Shown piece after piece: positions 44,303 to 51,789 of a stretch of 64,000 nt of DNA. Numbering within the stretch: position 1 is the first letter of the stretch; every line of letters begins with the position of its first letter. The stretch comes from an uncultured Bacteroidota bacterium (GTDB lineage Bacteria > Bacteroidota > Bacteroidia > Chitinophagales > Chitinophagaceae). The position numbers and the translations under genes were made by a program. The stretch spans positions 62,001-126,000 of the forward strand of contig CAIRES010000035.1 in the NCBI GenBank assembly GCA_903877645.1. Reading direction: 5' to 3'. Below the pieces are notes generated by a model. The model ran no database searches and had not been told where the DNA came from. It saw nothing but the letters and a program-made list of their open reading frames with translations.

Positions 44303-44317
44303 GATCCCAGCGGGATC
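44303..44317. repeat. short palindrome before modA
   Basis: GATCCC-AGC-GGGATC, perfect 6-bp arms, 40 bp upstream of modA and 39 bp after the previous stop. It does not match a ModE box and could be a weak terminator or an interspersed palindrome. Confidence 0.4.
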
Positions 44318-44356
44318 GTTGTCGGACAAAATGATAAAGAAATAAAACAAGTAGAG

Positions 44357-45130
44357 ATGAAAAAACATGTATACTATCTTTCACTTATTGTGCTGCTATT
44401 TTGTGGCTTTACCTCCAAGGCACAAAAAATAACTGTGGCAGTAGCCGCGAATGTGCAATACGTTGTGGAAGAGTTGATACCGATCTTTAAAATGGAGACG
44501 GGTATTGATGTGGATATTGTTGTAGGATCATCAGGCAAGCTGACTGCACAGATAGCCGAGGGCGCGCCATTTGATGTGTTTGTGTCGGCAGATATGAAGT
44601 ACCCGAATGAGTTGTACCATAAGGGGCTGGCTACTGTGCCGGCCAAGGAATATGCGCAGGGTAAGCTGGTATTGTGGACCAACACACATGGCATACAACC
44701 AACATCCGACCTGAAAATTTTATTGCAAGGCTCAATAGTAAAGGTAGCCGTGGCTAATCCGAAAACGGCTCCTTATGGCGAAGCGGCAGAGCAGGCTATG
44801 AAATACTATAAAGTATATAACCAGGTGAAGGATAAACTGGTATATGGCGAAAGCATAGGGCAGACACAGCAATTCATCAACACAAAAGCTGCTGAGATAG
44901 GCTTCATTGCAAAATCGCAGGTGCTGACAGATGAGATGATGGGAAAAGGCTTTTGGATAGAGATCGATAAGAAATCTTATGCACCTTTAATGCAGGGTGC
45001 AGTAATACTGAAACATGGGAAGGCGACCAACGCCTATGCCGCAAAGCATTTCTTTGAGTTTCTGTACACCAAGGAGGCAAGGACTATTTTCAAGAAGTAC
45101 GGATATATAGTGAGCGAAAAGAATGATTGA
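44357..45130 (+). CDS. modA: molybdate ABC transporter substrate-binding protein
   Basis: 257 residues with a signal peptide (KKHVYYLSLIVLLFCGFTSKAQ). ModA signature: ITVAVAANVQYVVEELIPIFKMETGIDVDIVVGSSGKLTAQI (with the oxyanion-binding SSGKL), GAPFDVFVSADMKYP, and VANPKTAPYGEAAEQAM. It captures molybdate (or tungstate) in the periplasm. Its stop overlaps the modB start by 8 bp. Confidence 0.93.
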   Translation: MKKHVYYLSLIVLLFCGFTSKAQKITVAVAANVQYVVEELIPIFKMETGIDVDIVVGSSGKLTAQIAEGAPFDVFVSADMKYPNELYHKGLATVPAKEYAQGKLVLWTNTHGIQPTSDLKILLQGSIVKVAVANPKTAPYGEAAEQAMKYYKVYNQVKDKLVYGESIGQTQQFINTKAAEIGFIAKSQVLTDEMMGKGFWIEIDKKSYAPLMQGAVILKHGKATNAYAAKHFFEFLYTKEARTIFKKYGYIVSEKND

Positions 45131-45797
45131 CCTGCAACCATTTTGGATCACGTTTCAGCTTGCATTGATCACCACTGCGCTATTGTTTGTTATAGCTATA
45201 CCTCTGGCCTACTGGCTGGCCCATAGCAAGAGCAAGTTCAAATCGATCATCGAAACATTGGTGAGCATGCCATTGGTGTTGCCGCCGTCTGTGCTTGGTT
45301 TTTATTTCCTGGTGGCATTCGGACCATCGCACGGATTGGGGCAATTCATAGAGCATTACTTCAATACCCGGTTGGTTTTTTCTTTCGGAGGGTTAGTGGT
45401 GGCTTCGGTCATTTACAGTCTGCCATTTATGGTGCATCCGATACAGTCAGGCTTTTCAGGTCTTTCTCCTTATTTGAAGGAGGCTTCTTATTCTTTAGGC
45501 AAAAGCAGGATGGACACCTTGCGCCATGTATTGCTGCCTAATATAAAGGCTTCATTGCTTACAGGAATCGTACTCACATTTGCGCATACGATCGGTGAAT
45601 TTGGTGTAGTGCTGATGATAGGTGGCAACATACCCGGCCAAACCAGGGTGGCCTCGATAGCTATATACGATGAAGTGGAGGCGATGAACTACCACAGCGC
45701 CAATGTATATGCAGGCATATTGTTCGCGGTTACGTTTGTTATTCTGCTCACTGTTTATTTTGTTAATCACCGATACGCGATCACCAAACGTTTATGA
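45123..45797 (+). CDS. modB: molybdate ABC transporter permease
   Basis: 224 residues, five to six membrane helices. The EAA loop that contacts ModC is EASYSLGKSRMDTLRHVLLPNIKASLLTG, near residue 120. GEFGVVLMIGGNIPGQTRVASIAIYDEVE is the typical ModB C-terminal signature. It overlaps modC by four bases (ATGA). Confidence 0.94.
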   Translation: MIDLQPFWITFQLALITTALLFVIAIPLAYWLAHSKSKFKSIIETLVSMPLVLPPSVLGFYFLVAFGPSHGLGQFIEHYFNTRLVFSFGGLVVASVIYSLPFMVHPIQSGFSGLSPYLKEASYSLGKSRMDTLRHVLLPNIKASLLTGIVLTFAHTIGEFGVVLMIGGNIPGQTRVASIAIYDEVEAMNYHSANVYAGILFAVTFVILLTVYFVNHRYAITKRL

Positions 45798-46666
45798 TAT
45801 CCTTCAGCATCAGCAAGACAATGGATACTGCGCAGGGCAAGGCCCTGCTGGATGTGGCTTGCGAGATACGGCAAGGTGAGCTGGTGACGATATATGGCGA
45901 ATCAGGAGCAGGGAAAACAACAATACTTAGGGCGCTTGCCGGGCTACTACAGCCGGAAAAAGGCTACATCGTTATTAATGGCCATGAGTGGCTTGATACA
46001 GCAAAACGAATAAACATTGCACCGCAAAAACGGAATGTAGGTTTTGTTTTCCAGGATTACGCATTGTTTCCCAATATGACAGTGCGGGGTAATCTTGAAT
46101 ACGCATTGCGAAAAGGGCAGGCTGCAAAAATAGTGGATGAGCTTACAGAAGTGATGGAACTGCAACAGCTGCAAACACGATACCCGGGAAAATTATCGGG
46201 TGGGCAGAAACAGCGTGTGGCGCTGGCGCGGGCGCTGGTAAGGCAGCCAACCCTGCTGTTGCTTGATGAGCCACTGTCGGCATTGGGCAGCGAGATGAGA
46301 TACCGGCTGCAAGATCATATATTGCAGGCGCACAAACATTATGGCCTGACGACGATACTTGTGAGCCATGATGTGCCGGAGGTATTCAAAATGTCGGACA
46401 AAGTGTTTGTGCTCGAGCAGGGAAAGATCATCAGGCAGGGCACGCCGCAGGCAGTTTTTTTTGGTGCCGAAGCGAAAGACGTATTCCGGTTCATGGGTGA
46501 TATACTGGATATCAATAAAAGTGGTGAAATATATTCACTAACTGTGCTTGTGTATGGCAACATCGTACATGTGGCAACAACAGAAGAAGCAGTGCGCAAC
46601 CTGAAGCATGGTGATCATGTGATGCTTTCATCAGAAACATTTCATCCTTTGATCACTAAAATGTAG
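45794..46666 (+). CDS. modC: molybdate ABC transporter ATP-binding protein
   Basis: 290 residues. Walker A (YGESGAGKTTILRALAGLL), signature LSGGQKQRVALARALV, Walker B (LLLLDEPLSALGSE) and H-loop (ILVSHDVPEVFKMSDK). A C-terminal extension of about 70 residues (GEIYSLTVLVYGNIVHVATTEEAV) stands where a MOP/TOBE domain is usual but is shorter than in E. coli ModC. It powers ModB. A bidirectional terminator follows. Confidence 0.93.
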   Translation: MISFSISKTMDTAQGKALLDVACEIRQGELVTIYGESGAGKTTILRALAGLLQPEKGYIVINGHEWLDTAKRINIAPQKRNVGFVFQDYALFPNMTVRGNLEYALRKGQAAKIVDELTEVMELQQLQTRYPGKLSGGQKQRVALARALVRQPTLLLLDEPLSALGSEMRYRLQDHILQAHKHYGLTTILVSHDVPEVFKMSDKVFVLEQGKIIRQGTPQAVFFGAEAKDVFRFMGDILDINKSGEIYSLTVLVYGNIVHVATTEEAVRNLKHGDHVMLSSETFHPLITKM

Positions 46667-46673
46667 TTGAAAA

Positions 46674-46703
46674 AAAAGCAACCACTGTTATGCGGTTGCT
46701 TTT
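46674..46703. terminator. bidirectional terminator between modC and the porin gene
   Basis: AAAAGCAACC / GGTTGCTTTT, 10-bp stem with a 10-base loop, with A-run before and T-run after. It serves both converging operons. Confidence 0.75.
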
Positions 46704-46727
46704 ATGATCAGTCAATATGTTCTGTGT

Positions 46728-48077
46728 TTATTTCCCATAAACGTAGTAGAAGGTTAAGCGCCAAACCACGTCAGTGCCTTTATTGCCACTTACGAGGTTG
46801 CTGTATGCATCGTTGGTAGCATTCTGGCTGAGGGCTGAATTGTAGGTATTCAACCATAAATTGGGCATAAAGTGTACATTCTTCATCGGTGTGTAATCGA
46901 GGCCCAAAAGGACAAACTGTTGTTTGGTAGTAGGGTCGTATGCCGGTGTTAAAGCAGTATAGTTTTTGGTGTTTGGTTGGCCTACTATGTTGCTGAGATT
47001 GCCGCTGGGGTCAAAATTGTCGTAGCGGGCGAAGAAGCCGAGACGTGCGTTGCCTGGGGCATCAGAAAGGATGCGGCCACGCACGAAAAATGTCATGGCC
47101 ATAGCATTGGTGGTACGATAATATGTGTGGTTGTCGTTTCCATTCACTTTCACGTCACCCATCAGTGTGTTGCGGAAGCCTTCAAAACCTAGGGTGAATT
47201 TTTTGGTGGTGTAGGCAGCAAAAATTTTGGTCATGTTGCGGTCGTGGTATAGCGGGCCGTTGTAGCCGCCGGGATTGTATACGCCCCAGTTGAGCCGCTC
47301 ATAGTCCTGGTAGAGGTCTATGATGAGCTTCTTGTTAAAGAATTTGGCATACACATCGCCGTAAAACCATTTGTAGGCGTCGTTCTCGGGTTTGGCCATC
47401 GAGCCATTGCCCGCCATGATGTCATAGCCGAAATTGCCTTTTCTATCGAACCAGCCTTGCAGCGACACGCCCATATCGTAGCATGGTGTGCCGAATATGT
47501 CAGAGATTGTACGCTCTACAGAACGGTATGCCCATACTTCTTCCGGAGTCTGATCGTTGCGGCCATTGATGCCATAAGCAGGTGTGTTTTGCTGGCCTAT
47601 AACGAGGTCGGTTCCCTTCCAAAGGTTTTTCCAACGCAGGTTGGCGAGCTTTACAAATGGGGCGAGCTTATTGTTTTGTAAAAGGTCACCCTGGTTGGGT
47701 GAGCCTAATATACCTGTGCCATAATCATTCTCTGAAGATAGCAGGAACTGCGCAGTGAAGTACCTGCTTATTTCGTAATCGTAACCAAGATAGATACGGC
47801 GAAACTGGAACAGGCTGGTGCCGGCGGGCATACCTGCGTATTGGTTGAGGCCGCGATTGGCTACATCTGAATTGCCTTTGTAGGCGAAGTCGCCGAAGGT
47901 ACAGCCCCATAGTTTTCCGTGTGGTGTGAATTCCACGACCGTATCGGGTATAGTTTCGTGTGGCTGAGGATTTCCTTCGGCCATTGTTTGAGCGTTTACA
48001 TTGGTTGTAAACAGGGAGAGCGCACAGAAAGCGACTGTTTTTAAGGATCTTTTCAAACGGGTAGTGTGTGTTGCCAT
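46728..48077 (-). CDS. outer-membrane porin-like protein co-transcribed with the ModE-like regulator
   Basis: 449 residues. Signal peptide within the first 30 residues (LKTVAFCALSLFTTNVNAQ). The mature part is a long series of amphipathic strands with loops of Gly/Asn/Asp (YLGYDYEISRYFTAQFLLSSENDYG, NLRWKNLWKGTDLVIGQQNTPAYG, FTLGFEGFRNTLMGD), ending WRLTFYYVYGK with an aromatic near the terminus, as in outer-membrane barrels of the OprP/porin type. The gene starts 34 bp after the regulator's stop. Its place in the molybdenum island suggests a channel for molybdate. Confidence 0.75.
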   Translation of the reverse strand: MATHTTRLKRSLKTVAFCALSLFTTNVNAQTMAEGNPQPHETIPDTVVEFTPHGKLWGCTFGDFAYKGNSDVANRGLNQYAGMPAGTSLFQFRRIYLGYDYEISRYFTAQFLLSSENDYGTGILGSPNQGDLLQNNKLAPFVKLANLRWKNLWKGTDLVIGQQNTPAYGINGRNDQTPEEVWAYRSVERTISDIFGTPCYDMGVSLQGWFDRKGNFGYDIMAGNGSMAKPENDAYKWFYGDVYAKFFNKKLIIDLYQDYERLNWGVYNPGGYNGPLYHDRNMTKIFAAYTTKKFTLGFEGFRNTLMGDVKVNGNDNHTYYRTTNAMAMTFFVRGRILSDAPGNARLGFFARYDNFDPSGNLSNIVGQPNTKNYTALTPAYDPTTKQQFVLLGLDYTPMKNVHFMPNLWLNTYNSALSQNATNDAYSNLVSGNKGTDVVWRLTFYYVYGK

Positions 48078-48111
48078 TTTATATTATTTTTGTTTTGGGG
48101 GTAATAAAAAA

Positions 48112-48462
48112 TCAGAGTTTTATTTTTTCAGACAATTGAGTTGCGTATTTGCTTAGTTTTTCTTCCAGGCCGTAAAACAACCTGATCGCTTTGTTGCCGG
48201 CATCAGTAACAATGGCACCACCACCACCTTTGCCTCCCAGTATCTTTTCTACCAATGGCTGGTCTGCCCTGCTGTTCATATCCTGCACCATCTGCCAGGC
48301 CTGCCGGTAGGACATTTTCATCAGCCCGGCCCCCTTGGTAATGGATCCTGTGCTTTTTATGTTTTCGAGCAGTTGAATGCGGCCTTTTCCTAAAAAATGG
48401 CCACTATCTTCATTTACCCAAATATGCAATCCTATAGCGTATTTATTCTTTGCCGTGGTCAT
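48112..48462 (-). CDS. ModE-like winged-helix regulator lacking the molybdate-binding domains
   Basis: 116 residues from the ATG at 48462; an upstream in-frame start would cover the operator. It is the N-terminal ModE/LysR-type winged helix only (GKGRIQLLENIKSTGSITKGAGLMKMSYRQAWQMVQDMN, then LVEKILGGKGGGGAIVTDAGNKAIRLFYGLEEKL). The C-terminal MOP domains that sense molybdate in E. coli ModE are absent, so sensing, if any, must be different. It heads an operon with the porin gene and is divergent from moaD. A ModE-box-like palindrome lies just upstream. Confidence 0.88.
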   Translation of the reverse strand: MTTAKNKYAIGLHIWVNEDSGHFLGKGRIQLLENIKSTGSITKGAGLMKMSYRQAWQMVQDMNSRADQPLVEKILGGKGGGGAIVTDAGNKAIRLFYGLEEKLSKYATQLSEKIKL

Positions 48463-48467
48463 AATAT

Positions 48468-48491
48468 CGGTATGTTTATTAAAACATATCG
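48468..48491. promoter_or_regulatory. ModE-box-like operator
   Basis: CGGTATGTTT-ATTA-AAACATATCG: an inverted repeat (TATGTTT/AAACATA) whose outer parts fit CGnTAT-N12-ATAnCG, the same outer bases and spacing as the E. coli ModE box. The inner ATA/TAT is replaced by GTT/AAC. It ends 6 bp from the regulator's ATG, a position for autorepression, and is 95 bp from the moaD start. Confidence 0.6.
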
Positions 48492-48585
48492 CTAATGTAC
48501 AAAAAGGCATGAAGTTTCAAAATGTAATTTCTGTAGATTGTGTGCAAAGAATAAGCCTTACTTTTATGATGGTAAACATTGTAAG

Positions 48586-48822
48586 ATGAAGATCAATATA
48601 CTGGCTTTTGGAATAGCAAGGGAGATAGTGGGCAGCTCATGTACAACAGAGTTAACTGGACTGCTTGTGCAAGATTTGAAGCGTGACCTTGGAGCGCAGT
48701 ACCCGCGCCTGAAGCAACTATCTTCTTTTATGATCGCTGTGAATGGAGTTTACGCGCAACCGGAGCAAGTGATCAATGCAGGGGACGAGGTAGCAATTAT
48801 ACCGCCTGTGAGTGGAGGATAA
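48586..48822 (+). CDS. moaD: molybdopterin synthase sulfur carrier subunit
   Basis: 78 residues from the ATG at 48586. A beta-grasp ubiquitin-like protein (MKINILAFGIAREIVGSSC ... FMIAVNGVYAQPEQVINAGDEVAIIPPVSGG) with the essential C-terminal Gly-Gly, which carries the thiocarboxylate. It supplies sulfur to MoaE in molybdopterin synthase. moaE follows after 30 bp. A candidate -7 box (TACTTTTA, near 48557) precedes it. Confidence 0.92.
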   Translation: MKINILAFGIAREIVGSSCTTELTGLLVQDLKRDLGAQYPRLKQLSSFMIAVNGVYAQPEQVINAGDEVAIIPPVSGG

Positions 48823-48852
48823 AAATGTATAAAAAGCAACACGGAAATTGCG

Positions 48853-49269
48853 ATGAGCGATCTGATCATAACGAATGAAACAATAGATGTGCAGCAATGC
48901 ATAGATACGGTAATGACACCCGAGAGCGGTGGTATTGATGTATTTATAGGTACCGTTCGGGATACTACAAAAGGTAAGAAGGTAGTGCGACTTGAATTTG
49001 AGGCTTATGAAAGTATGGCCTTAAACGAGCTGCAAAAAATTGTAGATGAGATAAAGAATAAGTGGCCTGTGCACAAGATTATTATCCATCATCGCACGGG
49101 TGTGTTGTATACAGGGGATGTAGCAGTGGTGATCGCGGTATCTGCGGCGCATAGAGATGCCGCTTTTGAAGCTTGCAGGTATGCGATAGATACATTGAAG
49201 CAAACGGTGCCGATATGGAAGAAGGAGGTTTTTGAGGATGGTGAGGTATGGGTGGCGGCGCACCCTTAG
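48853..49269 (+). CDS. moaE: molybdopterin synthase catalytic subunit
   Basis: 138 residues. Typical MoaE motifs are GGIDVFIGTVRDTTKGKKVVRLEFEAYESMA, IHHRTGVLYTGDVAVVIAVSAAHRDAAFEACRYAIDTLKQTVPIWKKEVFEDGEVW. The catalytic Lys in IWKKE and Arg/His in AAHR are present. It converts cyclic pyranopterin monophosphate to molybdopterin together with MoaD. Confidence 0.94.
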   Translation: MSDLIITNETIDVQQCIDTVMTPESGGIDVFIGTVRDTTKGKKVVRLEFEAYESMALNELQKIVDEIKNKWPVHKIIIHHRTGVLYTGDVAVVIAVSAAHRDAAFEACRYAIDTLKQTVPIWKKEVFEDGEVWVAAHP

Positions 49270-49281
49270 ACCTCTCCCCGG

Positions 49282-49300
49282 CCCTCTCCAAAGGAGAGGG
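49282..49300. repeat. CCCTCTCC/GGAGAGGG hairpin after moaE
   Basis: Perfect 8-bp arms with an AAA loop, 12 bp past the moaE stop. It may end the moaDE transcript, though no T-run adjoins. A half-copy of the 33825 element follows at 49335-49358. Confidence 0.45.
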
Positions 49301-49334
49301 TGAGGTCGAATGAGTTGTTTGTTTTTGCGTGTAT

Positions 49335-49358
49335 ATCCCTCGTGCCTCGGGATGAGAA
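49335..49358 (+). repeat. half-copy of the 80-bp palindromic element
   Basis: ATCCCTCGTGCCTCGGGATG matches the right arm of 33825-33904 with one change and continues with GA and an A-run similar to the full copy. It sits 7 bp before the mobA stop. Confidence 0.6.
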
Positions 49359-49365
49359 AAGATAG

Positions 49366-49980
49366 TTAAATATTTTTGTTTAAAATCTTCCTTGCCTCTT
49401 CGGCATCTTCGGGGGTGTTGGTATTCATGAGCTTTGTGGGATCGGGAGGAGAGAGGACGGAGACATTGTTTTCATTTCGTATCAGAGCTTTACGGGGGCA
49501 GGAGAATCCGTCTGCCTGATGTGCTAACAACATGTTGTAGGCGGAGGGTTCCCAAATGGTGATGAGTGGTTCGGGCAGGCCATCGAAGGGGCTTTTGAAG
49601 GTGGTGGCTGCTGAACTTGTATTCCTGTTTTGGATCAGGTATTGCAGCGTGGTGGTATCCATCAATGGCAGGTCGCAGGCGATGACAAGCCAGGCTACAT
49701 CGGGTATGGCTTTGAATGCAGACAGGATGGCGATGAGCGGGCCTGAGCCCTCTACAGAATCGGGGAGGTTATTGTAATTGGGGGCTATGTCTTGTCGTTG
49801 TTCCGGTTTGCAGGAGATGAATACTTTTTCGCAGAGGGTAGCCAGCATATCGGCCATGTAGTAGCGCTGCTCTTTTCCATGCCATTGTATGGTGCCTTTG
49901 TCGTGGCCCATACGAGTGCTTTTGCCGCCGGCAAGTACCAGTCCGTAAAGCGGAGGAATATTATTCGCGGATGAAGTCAC
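49366..49980 (-). CDS. mobA: molybdenum cofactor guanylyltransferase
   Basis: 204 residues, GTG start. A nucleotidyltransferase fold with the MobA signature LVLAGGKSTRMGHDKGTIQWHGKEQ near the N-terminus, GPLIAILSAFKAIPDVAWLVIACDLPLMDTTTL for metal and sugar-nucleotide-type binding, and FKSPFDGLPEPL. It attaches GMP to Mo-molybdopterin, so the cell may make the dinucleotide form for DMSO-reductase-type enzymes. The start overlaps the end of moaC by 20 bp. Confidence 0.9.
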   Translation of the reverse strand: MTSSANNIPPLYGLVLAGGKSTRMGHDKGTIQWHGKEQRYYMADMLATLCEKVFISCKPEQRQDIAPNYNNLPDSVEGSGPLIAILSAFKAIPDVAWLVIACDLPLMDTTTLQYLIQNRNTSSAATTFKSPFDGLPEPLITIWEPSAYNMLLAHQADGFSCPRKALIRNENNVSVLSPPDPTKLMNTNTPEDAEEARKILNKNI

Positions 49981-50437
49981 TCTTGCCTCCCGTTTTAGAC
50001 ATCAGTTTGGTTTCTTTGATCACTATGTCGTGGCTCAGCGCTTTGCACATATCGTATACGGTAAGGGCCGCAACAGTAGCGCCTACAAGTGCTTCCAGCT
50101 CTATGCCTGTTTTGGCGGTGATACTGGCTGTGCAGTCTATGATCACCTCGTTCTGTTCGTTGATGTGAATGTCTACTTTGCAGTTATCCAGCGATAATGG
50201 ATGGCAAAGGGGGATGAGGTCGCTTGTTTTTTTAGCGCCCATAATCCCGGCCAGGATAGCTGTCTGAAACACCGAGCCTTTTTTGCTTTTGATATCGCCA
50301 TCGGTAAAGTGCGCGATCACTTCGAGTGGCATGTGTATGATGCTGCGGGCTGTGGCTATTCTGAGCGTAGGCTGTTTTGCTCCTACGTCTACCATTGCGG
50401 GCTGTCCTTTTTCGTTGATGTGGGTGAGGTTGCTCAT
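49961..50437 (-). CDS. moaC: cyclic pyranopterin monophosphate synthase
   Basis: 158 residues. MoaC motifs are MVDVGAKQPTLRIATARSIIHM, KKGSVFQTAILAGIMGAKKTSDLIPLCHPL, TGIELEALVGATVAALTVYDMCKA and KETKLMSKTGGKSDF, with catalytic Lys and Asp positions present. It works directly after MoaA, which is not coded in this window. It starts immediately after the moeA stop codon and overlaps mobA, so moeA-moaC-mobA are one operon. Confidence 0.95.
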   Translation of the reverse strand: MSNLTHINEKGQPAMVDVGAKQPTLRIATARSIIHMPLEVIAHFTDGDIKSKKGSVFQTAILAGIMGAKKTSDLIPLCHPLSLDNCKVDIHINEQNEVIIDCTASITAKTGIELEALVGATVAALTVYDMCKALSHDIVIKETKLMSKTGGKSDFIRE

Positions 50438-51640
50438 TTATACTATTTGTTTAAAGGGCCAGATGCGGTATGCTTCGCCTTTTTTGAACTGATCTTTTTC
50501 GAAGGGTAATTCTATAAAGGCATTGCTTTCGTGCAAGTTAGCAAAATCGCCGGAACCATTGCCTTCTGTTGGCATGGCGAGGAGTTGTCCTTTGTCATTT
50601 ACTGTTACTATTACCTGTGCGAAATACTGTAAAGGGACAGTGAACGTAATGTCGGTATTCAGTATTGCGTATTTGGGTACTGCTGGTATTGATAATGATG
50701 CTTGCAGCCAGGGAATAAAGTAGCGGTGCAGGCAAAGGAATACTGATACGGGGTTTCCCGGGAAGGCGAATACCAATGGGCCATTGCCATGCTTGCCAAA
50801 CCAGAACGGCTTGCCGGGGCGTTGCTGTACTTTATGAAATAGTAACTCAACCTGAAGCTCTTTGAGTACCTGTGGCACATAGTCGTATTTTCCCATTGAT
50901 ACACCACCACTGAGAAGCAGCACATCATAGGAGCCGAGGCACAGGGCTACCTGTTCGCGGGTGATGATGGGGTCATCGGGTATGTGGATCATGTCTGCGG
51001 AAATGTGGTATTGTTGCAGAACTGCGGCTATGGTATAATTGTTGGAACGCCTTATTTGGAATGGTGTAGGTTGCTCGTGTATGTCTATCAGTTCATTACC
51101 TGTGGTAATGATGACTATGCGGGGTAGCTTTTTCACGGAGAGTGTACTCTTGCCTGCCGATGCCGCTATGCTGATAAGAGCTGGTGTGATGAGGGTATTG
51201 CGTATAGCAACTGTATCACCCTGTAGTTTGTCCTTTCCACGGCGGTGTATGTTTTGTCCTTTTCTTACGTTAGTGATATCGATGGTGGCGAGACCATTGG
51301 CTATGGAGATGTCTTCATACCGAATTACGGTGTCGGTAGTTTCAGGGAGGGGCCCGCCGGTCATTATTTCCACGCATTCGGTGGGTGCTGCAATGTCTAT
51401 GGGTGTGGCCCCTGCTGCGAGCGTGGCTGTGACGGAGAACGTGCGTGTACCGGCCTCGTATGCGGCATAGCTGATGGCGATACCGTCGACAGTTGGGCGG
51501 TGCCATGGCGGTAGGTCGCGGTCGGTGATAATGTCCTCGGCGAGAATGCGGCCGGTAGCATTCACAAGGGAGGCCTGCTCAGTGCCATAGTCTGCTGCCT
51601 GCTGTAAGATGACCTGTTCTGCCTCGTTTACGGTGATCAT
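50438..51640 (-). CDS. moeA: molybdopterin molybdotransferase
   Basis: 400 residues from the ATG at 51640, where MITVNEAEQVILQQ begins; an in-frame extension to 51769 lies across the neighbouring promoter region and is rejected. MoeA domains in order: domain I/II with DIITDRDLPPWHRPTVDGIAI, IMTGGPLPETTDTVIRYED and VRKGQNIHRRGKD; catalytic domain III with ITTGNELI, DVLLLSGGVSMGKYDYVP and FAFPGNPVSVFLCLHRYFIPWL; domain IV to the end. It inserts molybdenum into molybdopterin. Confidence 0.94.
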   Translation of the reverse strand: MITVNEAEQVILQQAADYGTEQASLVNATGRILAEDIITDRDLPPWHRPTVDGIAISYAAYEAGTRTFSVTATLAAGATPIDIAAPTECVEIMTGGPLPETTDTVIRYEDISIANGLATIDITNVRKGQNIHRRGKDKLQGDTVAIRNTLITPALISIAASAGKSTLSVKKLPRIVIITTGNELIDIHEQPTPFQIRRSNNYTIAAVLQQYHISADMIHIPDDPIITREQVALCLGSYDVLLLSGGVSMGKYDYVPQVLKELQVELLFHKVQQRPGKPFWFGKHGNGPLVFAFPGNPVSVFLCLHRYFIPWLQASLSIPAVPKYAILNTDITFTVPLQYFAQVIVTVNDKGQLLAMPTEGNGSGDFANLHESNAFIELPFEKDQFKKGEAYRIWPFKQIV

Positions 51641-51789
51641 TGGGGTTGTTTGTTCAAAATTAGGGTAATTAATTGTTGTATTTCTTGTGTTTGGGAATTT
51701 AAACGCAAAGGCCTGAAGAGAAGCGCAAAGTGCGCAAAGTTTTAGTGAGATGTAATTGGAATTTACCACTATATTTGACTCCCATCATC

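Noticed and set aside
44264-44356. ModE box upstream of modA
   Set aside because: No CGnTAT-N12-ATAnCG pattern is present; the only palindrome, GATCCC-AGC-GGGATC, does not fit.
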